DNA from: Streptomyces anulatus
Lineage (GTDB): Bacteria > Actinomycetota > Actinomycetes > Streptomycetales > Streptomycetaceae
Direction of reading: 5' to 3'
Length of the DNA: 64,000 bases
Assembly: GCF_014650675.1 (NCBI RefSeq)
Contig: NZ_BMVK01000006.1
Coordinates: 186,001 to 250,000 of the forward strand
Part shown: piece after piece, positions 36,995 to 47,700 of the stretch
How the letters are laid out: every line of letters starts with the position of its first letter
Position numbering within the stretch: the first letter of the stretch is position 1
Translations under genes and position numbers: made by a program
The notes under the pieces: generated by a model
Databases searched by the model: none
Told to the model about the DNA's origin: nothing
What the model saw: only the letters and a program-made list of their open reading frames with translations

Positions 36995-37235
36995 CGGCGT
37001 TCTTCCTCTCATTGAGCCGACGCCCGGCACGCCGGGCTTACGGGCTCAGGGTCTACGGTCGTGGAGCGTGCAGGGCCTCGCCGAGGCCACGATCACTCCG
37101 ACCGGGCTACGGTTCCGCTGGGGATCCCGGGGCCTATGCAGGGAGCTGCAAGAGGCCGGTCTGTGGTTCTTGCAGCGGCGGGTGTCACCTTCCGCCAGGG
37201 CGCGGTCTGCCGTCGAGCAGATCCCTGGGGACTGC

Positions 37236-38927
37236 CTACGCGGCGTCAGCAAGACCGCCGTCAGCGGCCGATCCGGCCGCGCTGATGCCCACGACCTCAA
37301 GTGAAACGCCGCGCGCGGCCAGCGCCTTCGCGGTCTGAGCGAGGGTGATCTGGGAGAAACCGAAGAGGGAATCAGGGGTGAGTTCGGCTCCGGTCTTCAG
37401 GTGGATGGCGAGGACGAGGCGCTTGGGGAGGAAGTCGTCGGGCAGCGTGCGCCGGCCGTCGCTCGCGATGCGGACGCGCTGGGCGAAGTTCGCGCGGGCG
37501 ACCGCGGAGTCGTACAGAACCTCGACGGCTACCCGGGCCTGGTTGTAGAGGTGGCTGAGGGCACCGGAGCCACGGGCCTGCTTAACGAGGACGAGGGTGT
37601 CGTCCTGCGTGAGGAAGTCGCAGATCTCGATCTGGTCGCTGGGCTTCGCCGGGTTGGGAATGGTCTTGCAGTCGAGCACGACCCAGTCTTCCCAACCGAC
37701 GGTCCGGGCCGTCTTCTTGTTGTAGGGCGTCTCCGACATTCCGCGAGGCCAGGCCGGCAGGACGACAGAAGGAACGGGAGCGAACAGCCGCTGCACCTCG
37801 GTGTGGAGGGAGGCGAGGTATGAGGCCCCGAACTCGTACCACTCGCCGTCCAGCAGGCAGAACACGTGGGAGCCGAGGGAGACGGTGGCCTCGATCCAGC
37901 GCAGGGTTCCGACGGTGGCGATCACGTCGTCCGGCGCGCTCCGCCTGCGGCGCTCCCGAAGGAGCTTGACGGTGCCGGACTTGAGGGCTTCGAGGCGGCT
38001 CCCGGAGGGGAGATACCGGACGCGGCCGAGCACGTAACCGAGGTCGAACGCGTCCGACTCGAAGCTCCCGTCGCTGTTGATCCGCGTGCGGTAGGTGGCG
38101 GCCTCCGCATCGTTGCGCAGGTGGTCGAAGGGCACGGTCTCGGCGATACGGCCGTCGGCGGGCAGGCCGAGCTGGTCGTCCAGCGCCCGCTCGAGCTGGG
38201 TGAGGACGGTCTCGTCCTTGACCGGGACGATGTGCTCGACGAACTCGAGGTCCTGATGCGGCAGGCGTTCGGTGCAAGCGCGGGCGATCTGGCGGATGTC
38301 GGAGACCAGGTCCGCCGGCTCGACCCCGAGGGGCAGGCGCAGTCCGCAGCCGCCCAGCACGCTGAATCCTCCGGCCCTGCCCTTGAGGGTCCGCGTGAGC
38401 GGGGCGTCGTCGAGGTAGCCGCCGAGACTGCGCACGATCCGGGTGTGGTCGCCGAGGCCGAGCGCGGGCACGGGAGCACCGTTGGGAACAAGGGAGATGT
38501 CCGTGCGAGCCTGACCGAGAATTCCGGAGACGGCACCGCGGACGAGGGTCGGGTCGATTTCCCGGATCGCAAAGGACAGGCCGAACCGCTTGTCCTTGAG
38601 CCGCTCGGGGATGAGCCGGTACCCCTGGTCACAGCCGATGGCGTACACCTGGCCGTCGACGGCGAGCAGCAGCAGGGCGGCGGTGCGACGTACAGCCTCG
38701 GTGACGGGGATGCCGGTGGTGCGGGCCATCTGCTCGCACCAGCCGGCCTCATCCTGCTCCATGCCGCAGGTGAGGTAGACCGCAGGCACTCCGAGGCTGT
38801 CCGGCGTGTGCAGTTCCGCGCCGAGTGCGCTCAGGTAGTCGTGATCAAGGACGTCGTACATGGCTTCCCTGGTGGGGGCCACGCCGTGAAGCCGGTAAAG
38901 GGTGCGCGAGACGGTGGTGGGTGCCAT
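37236..38927 (-). CDS. TIGR04141/DUF6119-like sporadically distributed protein
   Basis: A 563-residue protein. The central GEWYEF segment, the WEDWVVLDCKTI block, IEICDFLTQDDTLVLVKQ and SGALSHLYNQARVAVEVL match, from memory, the TIGR04141 (DUF6119) family, known for patchy distribution and presence in defence islands. The order of an acidic strand, then VLDCK and VLVKQ, resembles a nuclease-like core, but no catalytic set is proven. GGAGG lies six bases before ATG 38927. Function unknown; a defence role is inferred from neighbours. Confidence 0.7.
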   Translation of the reverse strand: MAPTTVSRTLYRLHGVAPTREAMYDVLDHDYLSALGAELHTPDSLGVPAVYLTCGMEQDEAGWCEQMARTTGIPVTEAVRRTAALLLLAVDGQVYAIGCDQGYRLIPERLKDKRFGLSFAIREIDPTLVRGAVSGILGQARTDISLVPNGAPVPALGLGDHTRIVRSLGGYLDDAPLTRTLKGRAGGFSVLGGCGLRLPLGVEPADLVSDIRQIARACTERLPHQDLEFVEHIVPVKDETVLTQLERALDDQLGLPADGRIAETVPFDHLRNDAEAATYRTRINSDGSFESDAFDLGYVLGRVRYLPSGSRLEALKSGTVKLLRERRRRSAPDDVIATVGTLRWIEATVSLGSHVFCLLDGEWYEFGASYLASLHTEVQRLFAPVPSVVLPAWPRGMSETPYNKKTARTVGWEDWVVLDCKTIPNPAKPSDQIEICDFLTQDDTLVLVKQARGSGALSHLYNQARVAVEVLYDSAVARANFAQRVRIASDGRRTLPDDFLPKRLVLAIHLKTGAELTPDSLFGFSQITLAQTAKALAARGVSLEVVGISAAGSAADGGLADAA

Positions 38928-39026
38928 GAGGGGCCTCCGAAGTGTTGAGGGCGCGTGAAACACATGCGGTGGACAAGAGATCGGGCCTTACGAGGAGAAC
39001 GCGGTGGAAGGAGACGGCCGGGGGAT

Positions 39027-39568
39027 TCAGGCCGCGGTGACGGTCGGGGCGTTGGGCAGCTTCCTGCCTGCATCGTCGATGGCACGCCGGGCGGTGCGCT
39101 CCGCGATGCGTCCGGTCGCCCGGCACAGAGCGAGGTTGGCGAGGGTGTCGGCGGTCTTGTTCAGTTCGTGGCCTATGTGGCCCTTGAGCCAGCGGACGTC
39201 GATGCGTCCGGCGTGCGGGAGGAGCCGTTCGAGAAGGCTGCCGCTTTCGGGGAAGAGCAGGGCCCGGTGTGCGGGATCAGGTGATCCCTCGGTGAGGCCC
39301 GTGTGGAGGCAGGTGACGGCCTGCTTGCTGTCGCACAGGACGACGACCTGCGCGTCGTCGTCCTGTGCGCAGGGCCGAGAGCGCTGCTTCACGGATGCCG
39401 ATGCTCTCGGCTTCGCCTCCGTATGTGAGCCACGCCTTGTGACGGCTCGCCTTCTTCGGCGCGCCCGGCTCGCCCATGAAGCCGCGTACCTGGGGCGGGC
39501 CGGGCTCCTGAAGTAGCGGGGGGAGGTCATGTAGGTCTCCGGTCTGCCAGTTCGGCGCCGGACTCGAA
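39027..39568 (-). pseudogene. RNase HI-like remnant with a frameshift
   Basis: The C-terminal half reads VVVLCDSKQAVTCL and WLKGHIGHELNKTADTLAN, matching the second Asp, the His loop and the last Asp of RNase HI. The preceding part (WLTYGGEAESIGIREAALSAL, with the catalytic Glu) is in another frame; the break is near 39361-39385. An N-terminal Asp segment is not clearly present. So this looks like a decayed ribonuclease H-type gene upstream of the TIGR04141 gene. A programmed frameshift is less likely, since no slippery site is seen. Confidence 0.6.
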
Positions 39569-39651
39569 TGAGGCCGGTGTCCCGATCGATGTCGTCGTGC
39601 TGACAGGGACCAAAGTGGCAGAACTCAAGGCACGTGATGTCCTACAAAGCC

Positions 39652-39667
39652 GATAACCCGGGTTATC
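39652..39667. promoter_or_regulatory. Perfect 16-bp palindrome upstream of the type I operon
   Basis: GATAACCCGGGTTATC is a perfect palindrome in the divergent intergenic region, 109 bp before the methylase-like gene. It could be an operator for the R-M cluster or a methylation-sensitive site. No controller protein gene is obvious. Confidence 0.5.
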
Positions 39668-39775
39668 AGACCTCTAAAGTTGAATGAGTGATTCCGCAAG
39701 TACTGTGTGCAGAGTTCTGAGGTGCCGCATCCGCGAAGGGTGTCGGAAGCGTCCACGAGGAGGGAGCGGAGCGAA

Positions 39776-41920
39776 ATGACCGGTGCGCATGGAGCGGCTG
39801 CTCCCATCCTGCCGGAGGTTATGTCCGGGCGGATCAGTTACGCGGAAATCGCAACACTCGCGCAGGTCAAGCGGCCCGTCGTCACCACCTGGGCCCGCCG
39901 GCACGCCGACTTCCCGCAGCCCGTAGGTAACGAGGGCGGCAGTCCGGTCTTCGACGGTCGCGCTGTCATCGAATGGCTCCTGACCACCGGCCGGGGCAAA
40001 TCCGACGCTCGCCAGCTCCGGGCCGAACTGGCTCTACACACCTTGTCCTTCTGGTGCCGGCGAATGCCCGCCAGGACGATGCTCGACGGAGTGACGGCGC
40101 TGATCCACCTGCGGTACGAACTGGACGAGCCCCTGGCCGATCTCGGCTGGGACGCGCTCCTGCAACGGGCCGACGAGATCGACTTCGAGGACACGTACAT
40201 CCGCCAGGAGGTATTCGCGCTCACCTCTGACGACGCGGCCGGGCAGGCTCTCGCAGGCCTCGCCGACGAGCTCATCGAAGCGGCCTACTCCCCCGCCGAG
40301 GCCGTCGAGTGGGTCATGGAAGCCCGCCGCCGGCTGGGCTGCAACGACCTCGCCATGGACGAGCCCGCATCCGCCGTCACCACGACTCTGGCCCGTCTCT
40401 CCGGCATCGCGGCTCTGGACGAGGACTCGGAGGACTTCATCGTTGCCGTTCCCTACGCGAACAGCGGCGACCTCCTGGTAGCCCTGCACGCGCAGACCGA
40501 CCCCGAGGTCCGCCCCTTCTTCCTGGCCGCCGAACCCACCCAGGACTTCGCCCGTCTCGCGCGGCGCCGCATGCTCGTCCGCGGCGTCCAGGAGTACGAG
40601 CTGGACATGGCCGACGGTCAGCACCTGGCGACCGACGACTGGGGGTACCCCCGCGTCATCGTCTGCGTCCTTCCCTATGGGGCGGCCGAGGCACGGAGCC
40701 CGCTCGCCGTTCTCCAGCAGGTCCAGGACCTCACCGATCTGCTGACCGACCACTGCGCGGCCGTCGTCCTCGGCCCTTCCGACGCTCTCGTCCACGCGCT
40801 CCCCCCGCGGGAGGAGGCCGACCGCCTGCGGCGCTCCTTTCTCACCGAGGGCCTCCTCAAGGCTGCCGTCAACCTCCCCGAGGGCGCTATCCCATACCGT
40901 CCCGCCTACCGCACAGCGATCTGGGTCCTATGCCGTACGCCGGAGGACGAGCGGCGCGGTCAGATCCTGCTCGCCGACCTCTCCTCGAAGCCGCTCACGG
41001 CGCCCTCCCTGGACGCCCTGGTCGAGGACCTCGACATCTTCCGCACCGCTGGTTGGAGAGCCGACGGACGCCACGAGCCCCGCAACGGCGAGATCCTCGC
41101 CGCGACCGGACTCCGTGACCGGCCCGGCACCGCCTTCGCCCCCCAGCACCGCACGGCCGCCCGTCGCTATACGCGCGCGGTCGTGGAGCGTCCGGCCCGT
41201 ATCTCGGACCTGGAACTGCGTCTGGCCCAGCTCGCCGACAAGACGCGCCTCGAACTCTCCCTCACGGCCGAGCTCAAGGCGCACGCCGTCCTGCGTCCCG
41301 AGGAGCGTCCTTTCCGGCGCACGAGTGTGTCGGTCCTCGTCAAGCAGCGACGTCTGCGTCGCCTGCCCGGTCACCGCATCGCCTCGGAGCATCTGACCGT
41401 CGACGGCCACTACCCCGTGCTGACCCCCGACGAGATCACCTTCGGCGCCGGAGGAGCCCGCCGTATCGATCGAGGAGTGCTCCTCACCGCCTACGAGCAC
41501 GCCGAGTTCACCCAGCCCGGCGACGTGGTGGTCACAGCCACCCCGTCGTTCGGCGCGTGCGTGGACGAAGAGGGCCTGTCGGTGGTCGGCTTCCCGGCGC
41601 GCGTGCTGCGGGTACGGCCCGACGCCGACCGCCCCGTACGGCCGCGCGTCCTCGCCGCGCTGCTCCGGGCCGCCGCGGCGGAGTACGCGCGGGTCGGTGG
41701 AGCGGTCCGGGCGGCCCGCCGCATCGAGGACCTCCCCATCCCCGACCTGGACCAGGAGGAAGCCGACCGGTACGAGGCCCTCCTCGCCGAGATCAGCCGC
41801 CGCACTGCCCTGCTCCGGCAGCAGACCGCGGCTCTGGACGACCTTGCCGCGCTGACCGCCGCCGGCCTCACCGACGGCACCCTTACGCTCATCGAACCGC
41901 CCGCATCCTTCCGTTCCTGA
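39776..41920 (+). CDS. Degenerate N6-adenine methylase fused to an HsdS-like domain
   Basis: A 714-residue protein. Residues 20-50 suggest a helix-turn-helix (YAEIATLAQVKRPVVTTWAR). Residues 150-420 follow the HsdM fold: VAVPYANSGDLL (223-234) occupies the place of DPACGSGG and LPYG (299-302) the place of NPPF. In the adjacent HsdM these motifs are at 223 and 303, almost the same spacing. Both motifs are disabled, so methyl transfer is unlikely. Residues 500-700 resemble a specificity-subunit half (VLTPDEITFGAGG, RRIEDLPIPDLDQEEADRYEALLAEI). It opens the hsdMSR operon, 26 bp before hsdM. Role may be target recognition or assembly. Confidence 0.7.
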   Translation: MTGAHGAAAPILPEVMSGRISYAEIATLAQVKRPVVTTWARRHADFPQPVGNEGGSPVFDGRAVIEWLLTTGRGKSDARQLRAELALHTLSFWCRRMPARTMLDGVTALIHLRYELDEPLADLGWDALLQRADEIDFEDTYIRQEVFALTSDDAAGQALAGLADELIEAAYSPAEAVEWVMEARRRLGCNDLAMDEPASAVTTTLARLSGIAALDEDSEDFIVAVPYANSGDLLVALHAQTDPEVRPFFLAAEPTQDFARLARRRMLVRGVQEYELDMADGQHLATDDWGYPRVIVCVLPYGAAEARSPLAVLQQVQDLTDLLTDHCAAVVLGPSDALVHALPPREEADRLRRSFLTEGLLKAAVNLPEGAIPYRPAYRTAIWVLCRTPEDERRGQILLADLSSKPLTAPSLDALVEDLDIFRTAGWRADGRHEPRNGEILAATGLRDRPGTAFAPQHRTAARRYTRAVVERPARISDLELRLAQLADKTRLELSLTAELKAHAVLRPEERPFRRTSVSVLVKQRRLRRLPGHRIASEHLTVDGHYPVLTPDEITFGAGGARRIDRGVLLTAYEHAEFTQPGDVVVTATPSFGACVDEEGLSVVGFPARVLRVRPDADRPVRPRVLAALLRAAAAEYARVGGAVRAARRIEDLPIPDLDQEEADRYEALLAEISRRTALLRQQTAALDDLAALTAAGLTDGTLTLIEPPASFRS

Positions 41921-41946
41921 CCTCTCTCAAGGAGACCCGAGACCCC

Positions 41947-43572
41947 ATGCCCCCCCGGCAGAAGAAGCCCGTCGACCAGGTGGAACTGTTCACCGCCTCG
42001 ACCGCGAAAGAGATCCAGGCCATCCTCTGGAAGGCCGCCGACAAGCTGCGCGGCTCCATGGACGCCGCCCAGTACAAGGAGTTCGTCCTCGGCCTGATCT
42101 TCCTCAAGTACATCTCCGACGCCTTCGACGAGCGCCGCGAGCAGCTCGCCAAGGAGCTCGCCGACGACGGGATCTCCGAGGATCGCCTCGCGGAGTTCCT
42201 GGAGGACCAGGACGAGTACACCGGCCACAACGTCTTCTGGGTCCCCGAGACCGCCCGCTGGTCTTGGATCGCGGCCAATGCCAAGAGCAAGGGCGTCGGT
42301 CTCCTCCTCGACGAGGCCATGGACGTCATCATGCGGGCGAACCCCTCGCTGACCGCCGTCCTCCCGAAGATCTTCAACCGGGACAACGTCGACCAGAAGC
42401 GGCTGGCCGAGCTCGTCGACCTCATCAGCGACGCCCGCTTCGGCGGCGGCAACGACGACAAGCCGGCCCAGGACGTGCTCGGCGAGGTCTACGAGTACTT
42501 CCTCGGTAACTTCGCCCGCGCGGAGGGCAAGCGCGGCGGTGAGTTCTACACGCCGAGCAGCGTGGTCCGTCTCATCGTCGAGATCCTGGAACCGTACGAG
42601 GGCCGGGTGTACGACCCGGCCTGCGGCTCCGGCGGCATGTTCGTCCAGGCTGGCAAATTCATCGAGTCGCACCGCGGTCGCGGCCACAAGTCCGACATCG
42701 CGGTTTACGGTCAGGAGCTCAACGAGCGAACCTGGCGACTGGCCAAGATGAACCTCGCCATCCACGGCATCGACGGCGACCTGTCCTCCCGCTGGGGCGA
42801 CACCTTCGACCAGGACCGACACCCGGACCTCAAGGCCGACTTCGTCATGGCCAACCCTCCGTTCAACATCAAGGACTGGTCGAGAAACGAGAACGACCCG
42901 CGCTGGAAGTACGGGGTCCCGCCGAAGGCCAACGCGAACTACGCATGGCTCCAGCACATCCTTAGCAAGCTTGGCGAACGCGGCACAGGCGGCGTCGTTC
43001 TCGCGAACGGCTCGATGAGCAGCCAGCAGAGCGGCGAGGGCGAGATCCGGCGCGCGATGGTCGACGCCGACCAGGTGGCGTGCATGGTGGCCCTGCCGTC
43101 TCAGCTGTTCCGTACGACCCAGATCCCAGCCTGCCTGTGGTTCCTGGCCAAGGACAAGGGCCCGCAGGGACCGAAGCGCCTGGCCGACCGTCGCGGGGAG
43201 ATCCTCTTCATCGACGCGCGTGGCTTGGGCGAGATGGTCGACCGCACGGAGCGCGACCTGACGGCAGCCGACCTCGCGAAGATCGCGGATACGTATCACG
43301 CATGGCGCGGGACCCACTCGGCGCGCGAGGAAGCGCTGCCGTACGCGGATGATCCGGGATTCTGCGTCTCGGCTGACCTGGCAACAGTTCGTGAGCATGG
43401 CTATGTGCTGACGCCAGGACGGTACGTGGGAGCCGTCGACGTGGAAGAAGAAGATGCGGAGGCGGTCGCGGAGAGGATCGCGAAGCTGACGGAGGAGTTG
43501 TACGGGCTCTTCGACCAGTCGGACGAATTGGCTAACACGGTCCGCGAGCAGCTGGGAGCGTTGGATGTCTGA
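41947..43572 (+). CDS. hsdM: Type I restriction-modification methyltransferase subunit
   Basis: A 541-residue N6-adenine methyltransferase that protects host DNA and is the core of the type I complex. The N-terminal helical domain (EFVLGLIFLKYISDAF) is followed by the SAM motif DPACGSGGMF (from 223) and catalytic NPPF (303-306). The last 8 bp overlap hsdS. AAGGAGA lies upstream of ATG 41947. Confidence 0.95.
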   Translation: MPPRQKKPVDQVELFTASTAKEIQAILWKAADKLRGSMDAAQYKEFVLGLIFLKYISDAFDERREQLAKELADDGISEDRLAEFLEDQDEYTGHNVFWVPETARWSWIAANAKSKGVGLLLDEAMDVIMRANPSLTAVLPKIFNRDNVDQKRLAELVDLISDARFGGGNDDKPAQDVLGEVYEYFLGNFARAEGKRGGEFYTPSSVVRLIVEILEPYEGRVYDPACGSGGMFVQAGKFIESHRGRGHKSDIAVYGQELNERTWRLAKMNLAIHGIDGDLSSRWGDTFDQDRHPDLKADFVMANPPFNIKDWSRNENDPRWKYGVPPKANANYAWLQHILSKLGERGTGGVVLANGSMSSQQSGEGEIRRAMVDADQVACMVALPSQLFRTTQIPACLWFLAKDKGPQGPKRLADRRGEILFIDARGLGEMVDRTERDLTAADLAKIADTYHAWRGTHSAREEALPYADDPGFCVSADLATVREHGYVLTPGRYVGAVDVEEEDAEAVAERIAKLTEELYGLFDQSDELANTVREQLGALDV

Positions 43573-44743
43573 GTGGTCGAATTATACTGTTGGCGAGGTA
43601 GCCAAAGTATTCGATGGCCCACACGCCACACCCAAGAAAACGACCGAAGGCCCTTGGTTTCTTAGCATCTCCAGCTTGGTTGAAGGGCGGCTCGTCTTGT
43701 CGGAGTCGGCCCATCTCTCCGAGGAAGACTTTGCTAAGTGGACTCGCCGGGTGACTCCGGAGCCGGGCGACATCCTTTTTTCGTACGAGACACGTCTCGG
43801 TGAAGCCGCCCTCATGCCTACGGGCGTACAAGCGTGCCTGGGACGACGCATGGGGCTACTCCGACCTAATCGGTCGCTTGTGGTTCCCCAATTTCTTCTC
43901 TACACCTATTTGGCTCCAGCATTCCAGGAGACTATCAAAGCCCGAAGGATTCACGGGGCTACAGTCGACAGAATCCCTCTCGTTGATTTGCCATCGTGGC
44001 CACTAATTCTCCCGGGGGTGCCGGAACAAAAGGCCATTGTCGCCGCGCTTGGAGCACTAGACGGAAAAATTTCCGTCAACGAGCGCATCGCGTCCACGGC
44101 CGAGGAACTAATACTGACTACCGCGTCAAGCGTGCGCTGGGATCGCCGTGTTCGACTTGAGGAGATCTGCTCGTTGGAAAAAGAGCAGTCCTCTCCACAG
44201 GAGATGAGTGTGGACATCGTGGAACACTACAGCCTCCCGGCTTTCGATGCGGGAAGAGGTGCGGAACGCGTATCACCGGCTACCATCAAGAGCAATAAGT
44301 TCTTGGTCAAGAGGGCCGCCGTCCTCCTTTCTAAACTAAACCCGGAAATTCCTCGCGTCTGGAATATTAAACCTGCTCCGAATATTCCCGCCCTGGCTTC
44401 AACTGAATTCTTGGTTCTGACACCAAAATCCGGATTGTCGACACATGGCCTCTGGTCCGTGGCAGCGCAACCCGATTTCCGCACTGCGCTGGCATCAAAA
44501 GTTACGGGAACCTCAAAGAGCCATCAACGGGTTCGCCCTGCCGAAGCGCTCTCAACAGAGGTGGTAGATCCGCGTCAGTTTGGAGAAGATGGGCGGAAAA
44601 TCGAAGTTCTGGCTCACAGAGCAGAACTTGCCCGTAGGGAGAACCGTGCCCTCGCCACCCTTCGCGACACCCTCCTCCCCCAGCTCATGTCCGGCCGCCT
44701 TCGCGTCAGAGACGCCGAGAAGATTGTCGAGGATCACGCATGA
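43565..44743 (+). CDS. hsdS: Type I restriction-modification specificity subunit
   Basis: A 392-residue DNA-recognition subunit with two target-recognition domains and the two conserved helical spacers, ending in PGVPEQKAIVAALGALDGKI and TLRDTLLPQLMSGRLRV. It overlaps hsdM by 8 bp and hsdR by an ATGA junction. Its base composition is clearly more AT-rich than its neighbours, as expected for a subunit exchanged by recombination. The bipartite target cannot be predicted here. Confidence 0.92.
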   Translation: MSEWSNYTVGEVAKVFDGPHATPKKTTEGPWFLSISSLVEGRLVLSESAHLSEEDFAKWTRRVTPEPGDILFSYETRLGEAALMPTGVQACLGRRMGLLRPNRSLVVPQFLLYTYLAPAFQETIKARRIHGATVDRIPLVDLPSWPLILPGVPEQKAIVAALGALDGKISVNERIASTAEELILTTASSVRWDRRVRLEEICSLEKEQSSPQEMSVDIVEHYSLPAFDAGRGAERVSPATIKSNKFLVKRAAVLLSKLNPEIPRVWNIKPAPNIPALASTEFLVLTPKSGLSTHGLWSVAAQPDFRTALASKVTGTSKSHQRVRPAEALSTEVVDPRQFGEDGRKIEVLAHRAELARRENRALATLRDTLLPQLMSGRLRVRDAEKIVEDHA

Positions 44744-47700
44744 CGCCCCACGGTGAGCACGAGTACGGCACGGACAACTTCCGCCCGCTGGAGATCGACT
44801 GGGAGCACCTCGCACTCGAAGAGCTGCTGGAGCTCGACTGGCCGAAGGCCGAGGGCAACGAGTTCGCGCCCGGTTCCGGTCACCGCTCATCCTGGGACGA
44901 CCTGATCCTCTACTCCGATCTCCGCGAGGCGATCGAGCGGCTGAACCCCGCCCTCTTCCCCGACGCCGTGCGCGACGCCGTCGCGACCGCCGCGACGCCG
45001 GCCTCCCAGGACGCGTACGAGGAGAACCGGACCGCGCACGGCTTCCTGACCGGCGGCATCCGCTCCGTCTCCTACGTCGACGCCCTCGGCGCCGAGCACA
45101 ACCCGACGATTCGTATCGTCGACCTCGACGACGCGGACGCCAACACCTACCGCGCTGTCCGCCAGGTCACCGTCATTGACGGCGAGCGGAACCGTCGCTT
45201 CGACCTCGTCCTCTATGTCAACGGCCTGCCGCTCGCCGTCATCGAGCTGAAGCGGGCCGGCGACGAGGACGCCACCCTTGAGACCGCGCACGCGCAGATC
45301 AGCCGGTACGCCGAGGAGTTCCCGACCGCGTTCCGGTACAACGCGGTGGTCGTCCTCTCGGACGGGATAACCGCCAAGTACGGCACCCCGTTCACGCCGT
45401 ACGAGCACTTCGCGCCGTGGAACACCGACGAGTTCGGTGCCCGCGTGGAGACGCTGGAGAGCGACGGCCTGGCCGAGACGGGGCAATCCCTAGCGCTGCA
45501 CGGGCTCTTCGCGCAGCCCAGGTTCCTCTCGCTCGTGAAGTCCTTCATCAACTTCGTGCCCGCCAAGCGCATGAAGCGGATCGCCAAGCCCCACCAGTAC
45601 TTCGCGGTCACCCGCGCCGCCGACGCCGTCCGCGACGCCGCGGCCAGTGACGGCAGAGCCGGCGTGGTCTGGCACACCCAGGGCTCGGGCAAGTCCGAGG
45701 AGATGGTGCTGACGACGAACCTCGTCAGCCGGGATCCGCTCCTGCACAATCCCACCGTCGTGGTCATCACCGACCGGAACGACCTCGACGACCAGTTGTA
45801 CTCCACCTTCCTGGAGAGCGAGGTCCTGCCCGAGGGCCCTCGGCAGATCACCACCCGCGCCGAGCTGCGCGAGGAACTCGCCGCCAAGCGCACCGGCGGC
45901 ATCCTCTTCACCACGCTCCAGAAGTTCGGCAGGACCAAGCAGGAGAAGGAGTCGGGAACCGACCACCCGCTCCTCTCCGACCGGCGAAACATCGTCGTCG
46001 TCGTCGACGAGGCCCACCGCAGCCACTACGACAACCTCGACGGCTACGCCCGCCACCTGCGCGACGCGCTCCCGCACGCTACGCTCCTCGCCTTCACCGG
46101 CACCCCGATCTCCGAGGCCGACCGTGACACCCGCGATGTCTTCGGCGACTACATCGATGTGTACGACCTCAAGCGGGCGGCCGACGACGGCGCGACCGTG
46201 AAGGTCTACCACGAGAGCCGCGTCGTCCAGCTCGTCCTCGACCGGGACGTCGATCCCACCACCATCGACGCCGAGGCCGACCGCATCACCGACGGCCTGG
46301 ACGACACCGAGCGCCAGCGCGTCGAGCAGCTCGTCGCCACGATGAACGCGATGTACGGCGCGCCGGCCCGTATCCGCGATCTGACCGCCGACCTGGTCGA
46401 GCACTGGGAGGCCCGCCGCGAGCGCATGAAGGCGTTCGTCGGGGTATCCGAGGAGCCCGGTGGCGCGGCCGGCAAGGCGATGATCGTCTGTGCCACCCGT
46501 GACATCTGCGTCAGCGTGTACGACGCCCTGCGCGAGCTGCGTCCCGAGTGGCACAGCGACGAGGTCGACAAGGGCTCCATGAAGATCGTCTTCTCCTCGG
46601 ACTCCCGCAAGGATCCCGAACGCCTGCGCACCCACGCCCTGCGCGGCTCCCAGCGCAAGGCCGTCATCAACCGGGCCAAGGACCCCGACGACGCGCTGGA
46701 ACTCCTCATCGTCAACAACATGCTCCTGACCGGCTTCGATGCCCCGCCGATCCACACCATGTACCTGGACCGCCCTCTCAAGGGCGCCAACCTGATGCAG
46801 GCCCTGGCCCGGGTCAACCGGCGCTTCCGCTCGAAGCAAGACGGCCTCCTCGTCGGCTACGCCCCGCTCACCGAGAACCTCCAGCGTGCGATCGCCGAGT
46901 ACTCCGAGCCCGACCAGGAAGACCGGACACTCGGTCAGGACATCGACCGGGCGCTGGACGAGCTGCGCAACGAGTACGAGATTCTCGACGGCATCCTGCA
47001 CGGCTGGGACTGGCGTGGCCGTCTCGCCAAGCCCTCCCAGCGGGCGTTCATCGAAGCGGCCCTCAGCACCGCGAACCACCTCCGCGACCCGCGCACACCC
47101 GGCAACAACCCGGAGACACTCGACAACCCCAACGAGACCCTGAGCCGCCGCTTCCGCGAGCACGCCCACCGCTTGGAGCGCTTCTTCGCGCTCGCCGGCT
47201 CCTCCGCCGACATCGGCTCCCGGTTCCCGGACCAGCCGCAGTGGAAGCGAGACATCCAGTTCCTCGTCGAGGTCCGCGCCTACATGGCCAAGCTCGACGC
47301 CATGGACCGCGAGGCACGCGGCCTGCCGGTGGCCCGCGACGTCGCCCTGTACCTCGCCCAGCTGACCTCGGCCGTCGTCGAGACCGGCGGGGTGACCGAC
47401 CTCTTCGCCGAGGCCGGCCTGGAGACGGCCGACCTGACCCACCTCAACGACGCCCTCGTCGCCCAGCTCCAGAAGAGCGACACGCCGCACCTGGCCGCCG
47501 AAGCGCTGCGTCGCCTCGTCGAGCAGAAGATGCGCGAGGTCACCCGGCACAACATCGTCCGGCAGACCGCGTTCTCCGACCGCCTCCAGGACCTCATGGT
47601 CAAGTACATGCGGCAGCAGCTCACCAGCGCGGAAATCATCGCCAAGCTGGTCGAGATGGCCAAGGAAATCGCGAACGACGCGAAGCGCGGCGACCAGTTC

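Noticed and set aside
44062..44079. GACGGAAAAATTTCCGTC inverted repeat inside hsdS
   Set aside because: It encodes the conserved LDGKISVNE spacer of HsdS; protein conservation in an AT-rich gene explains it.
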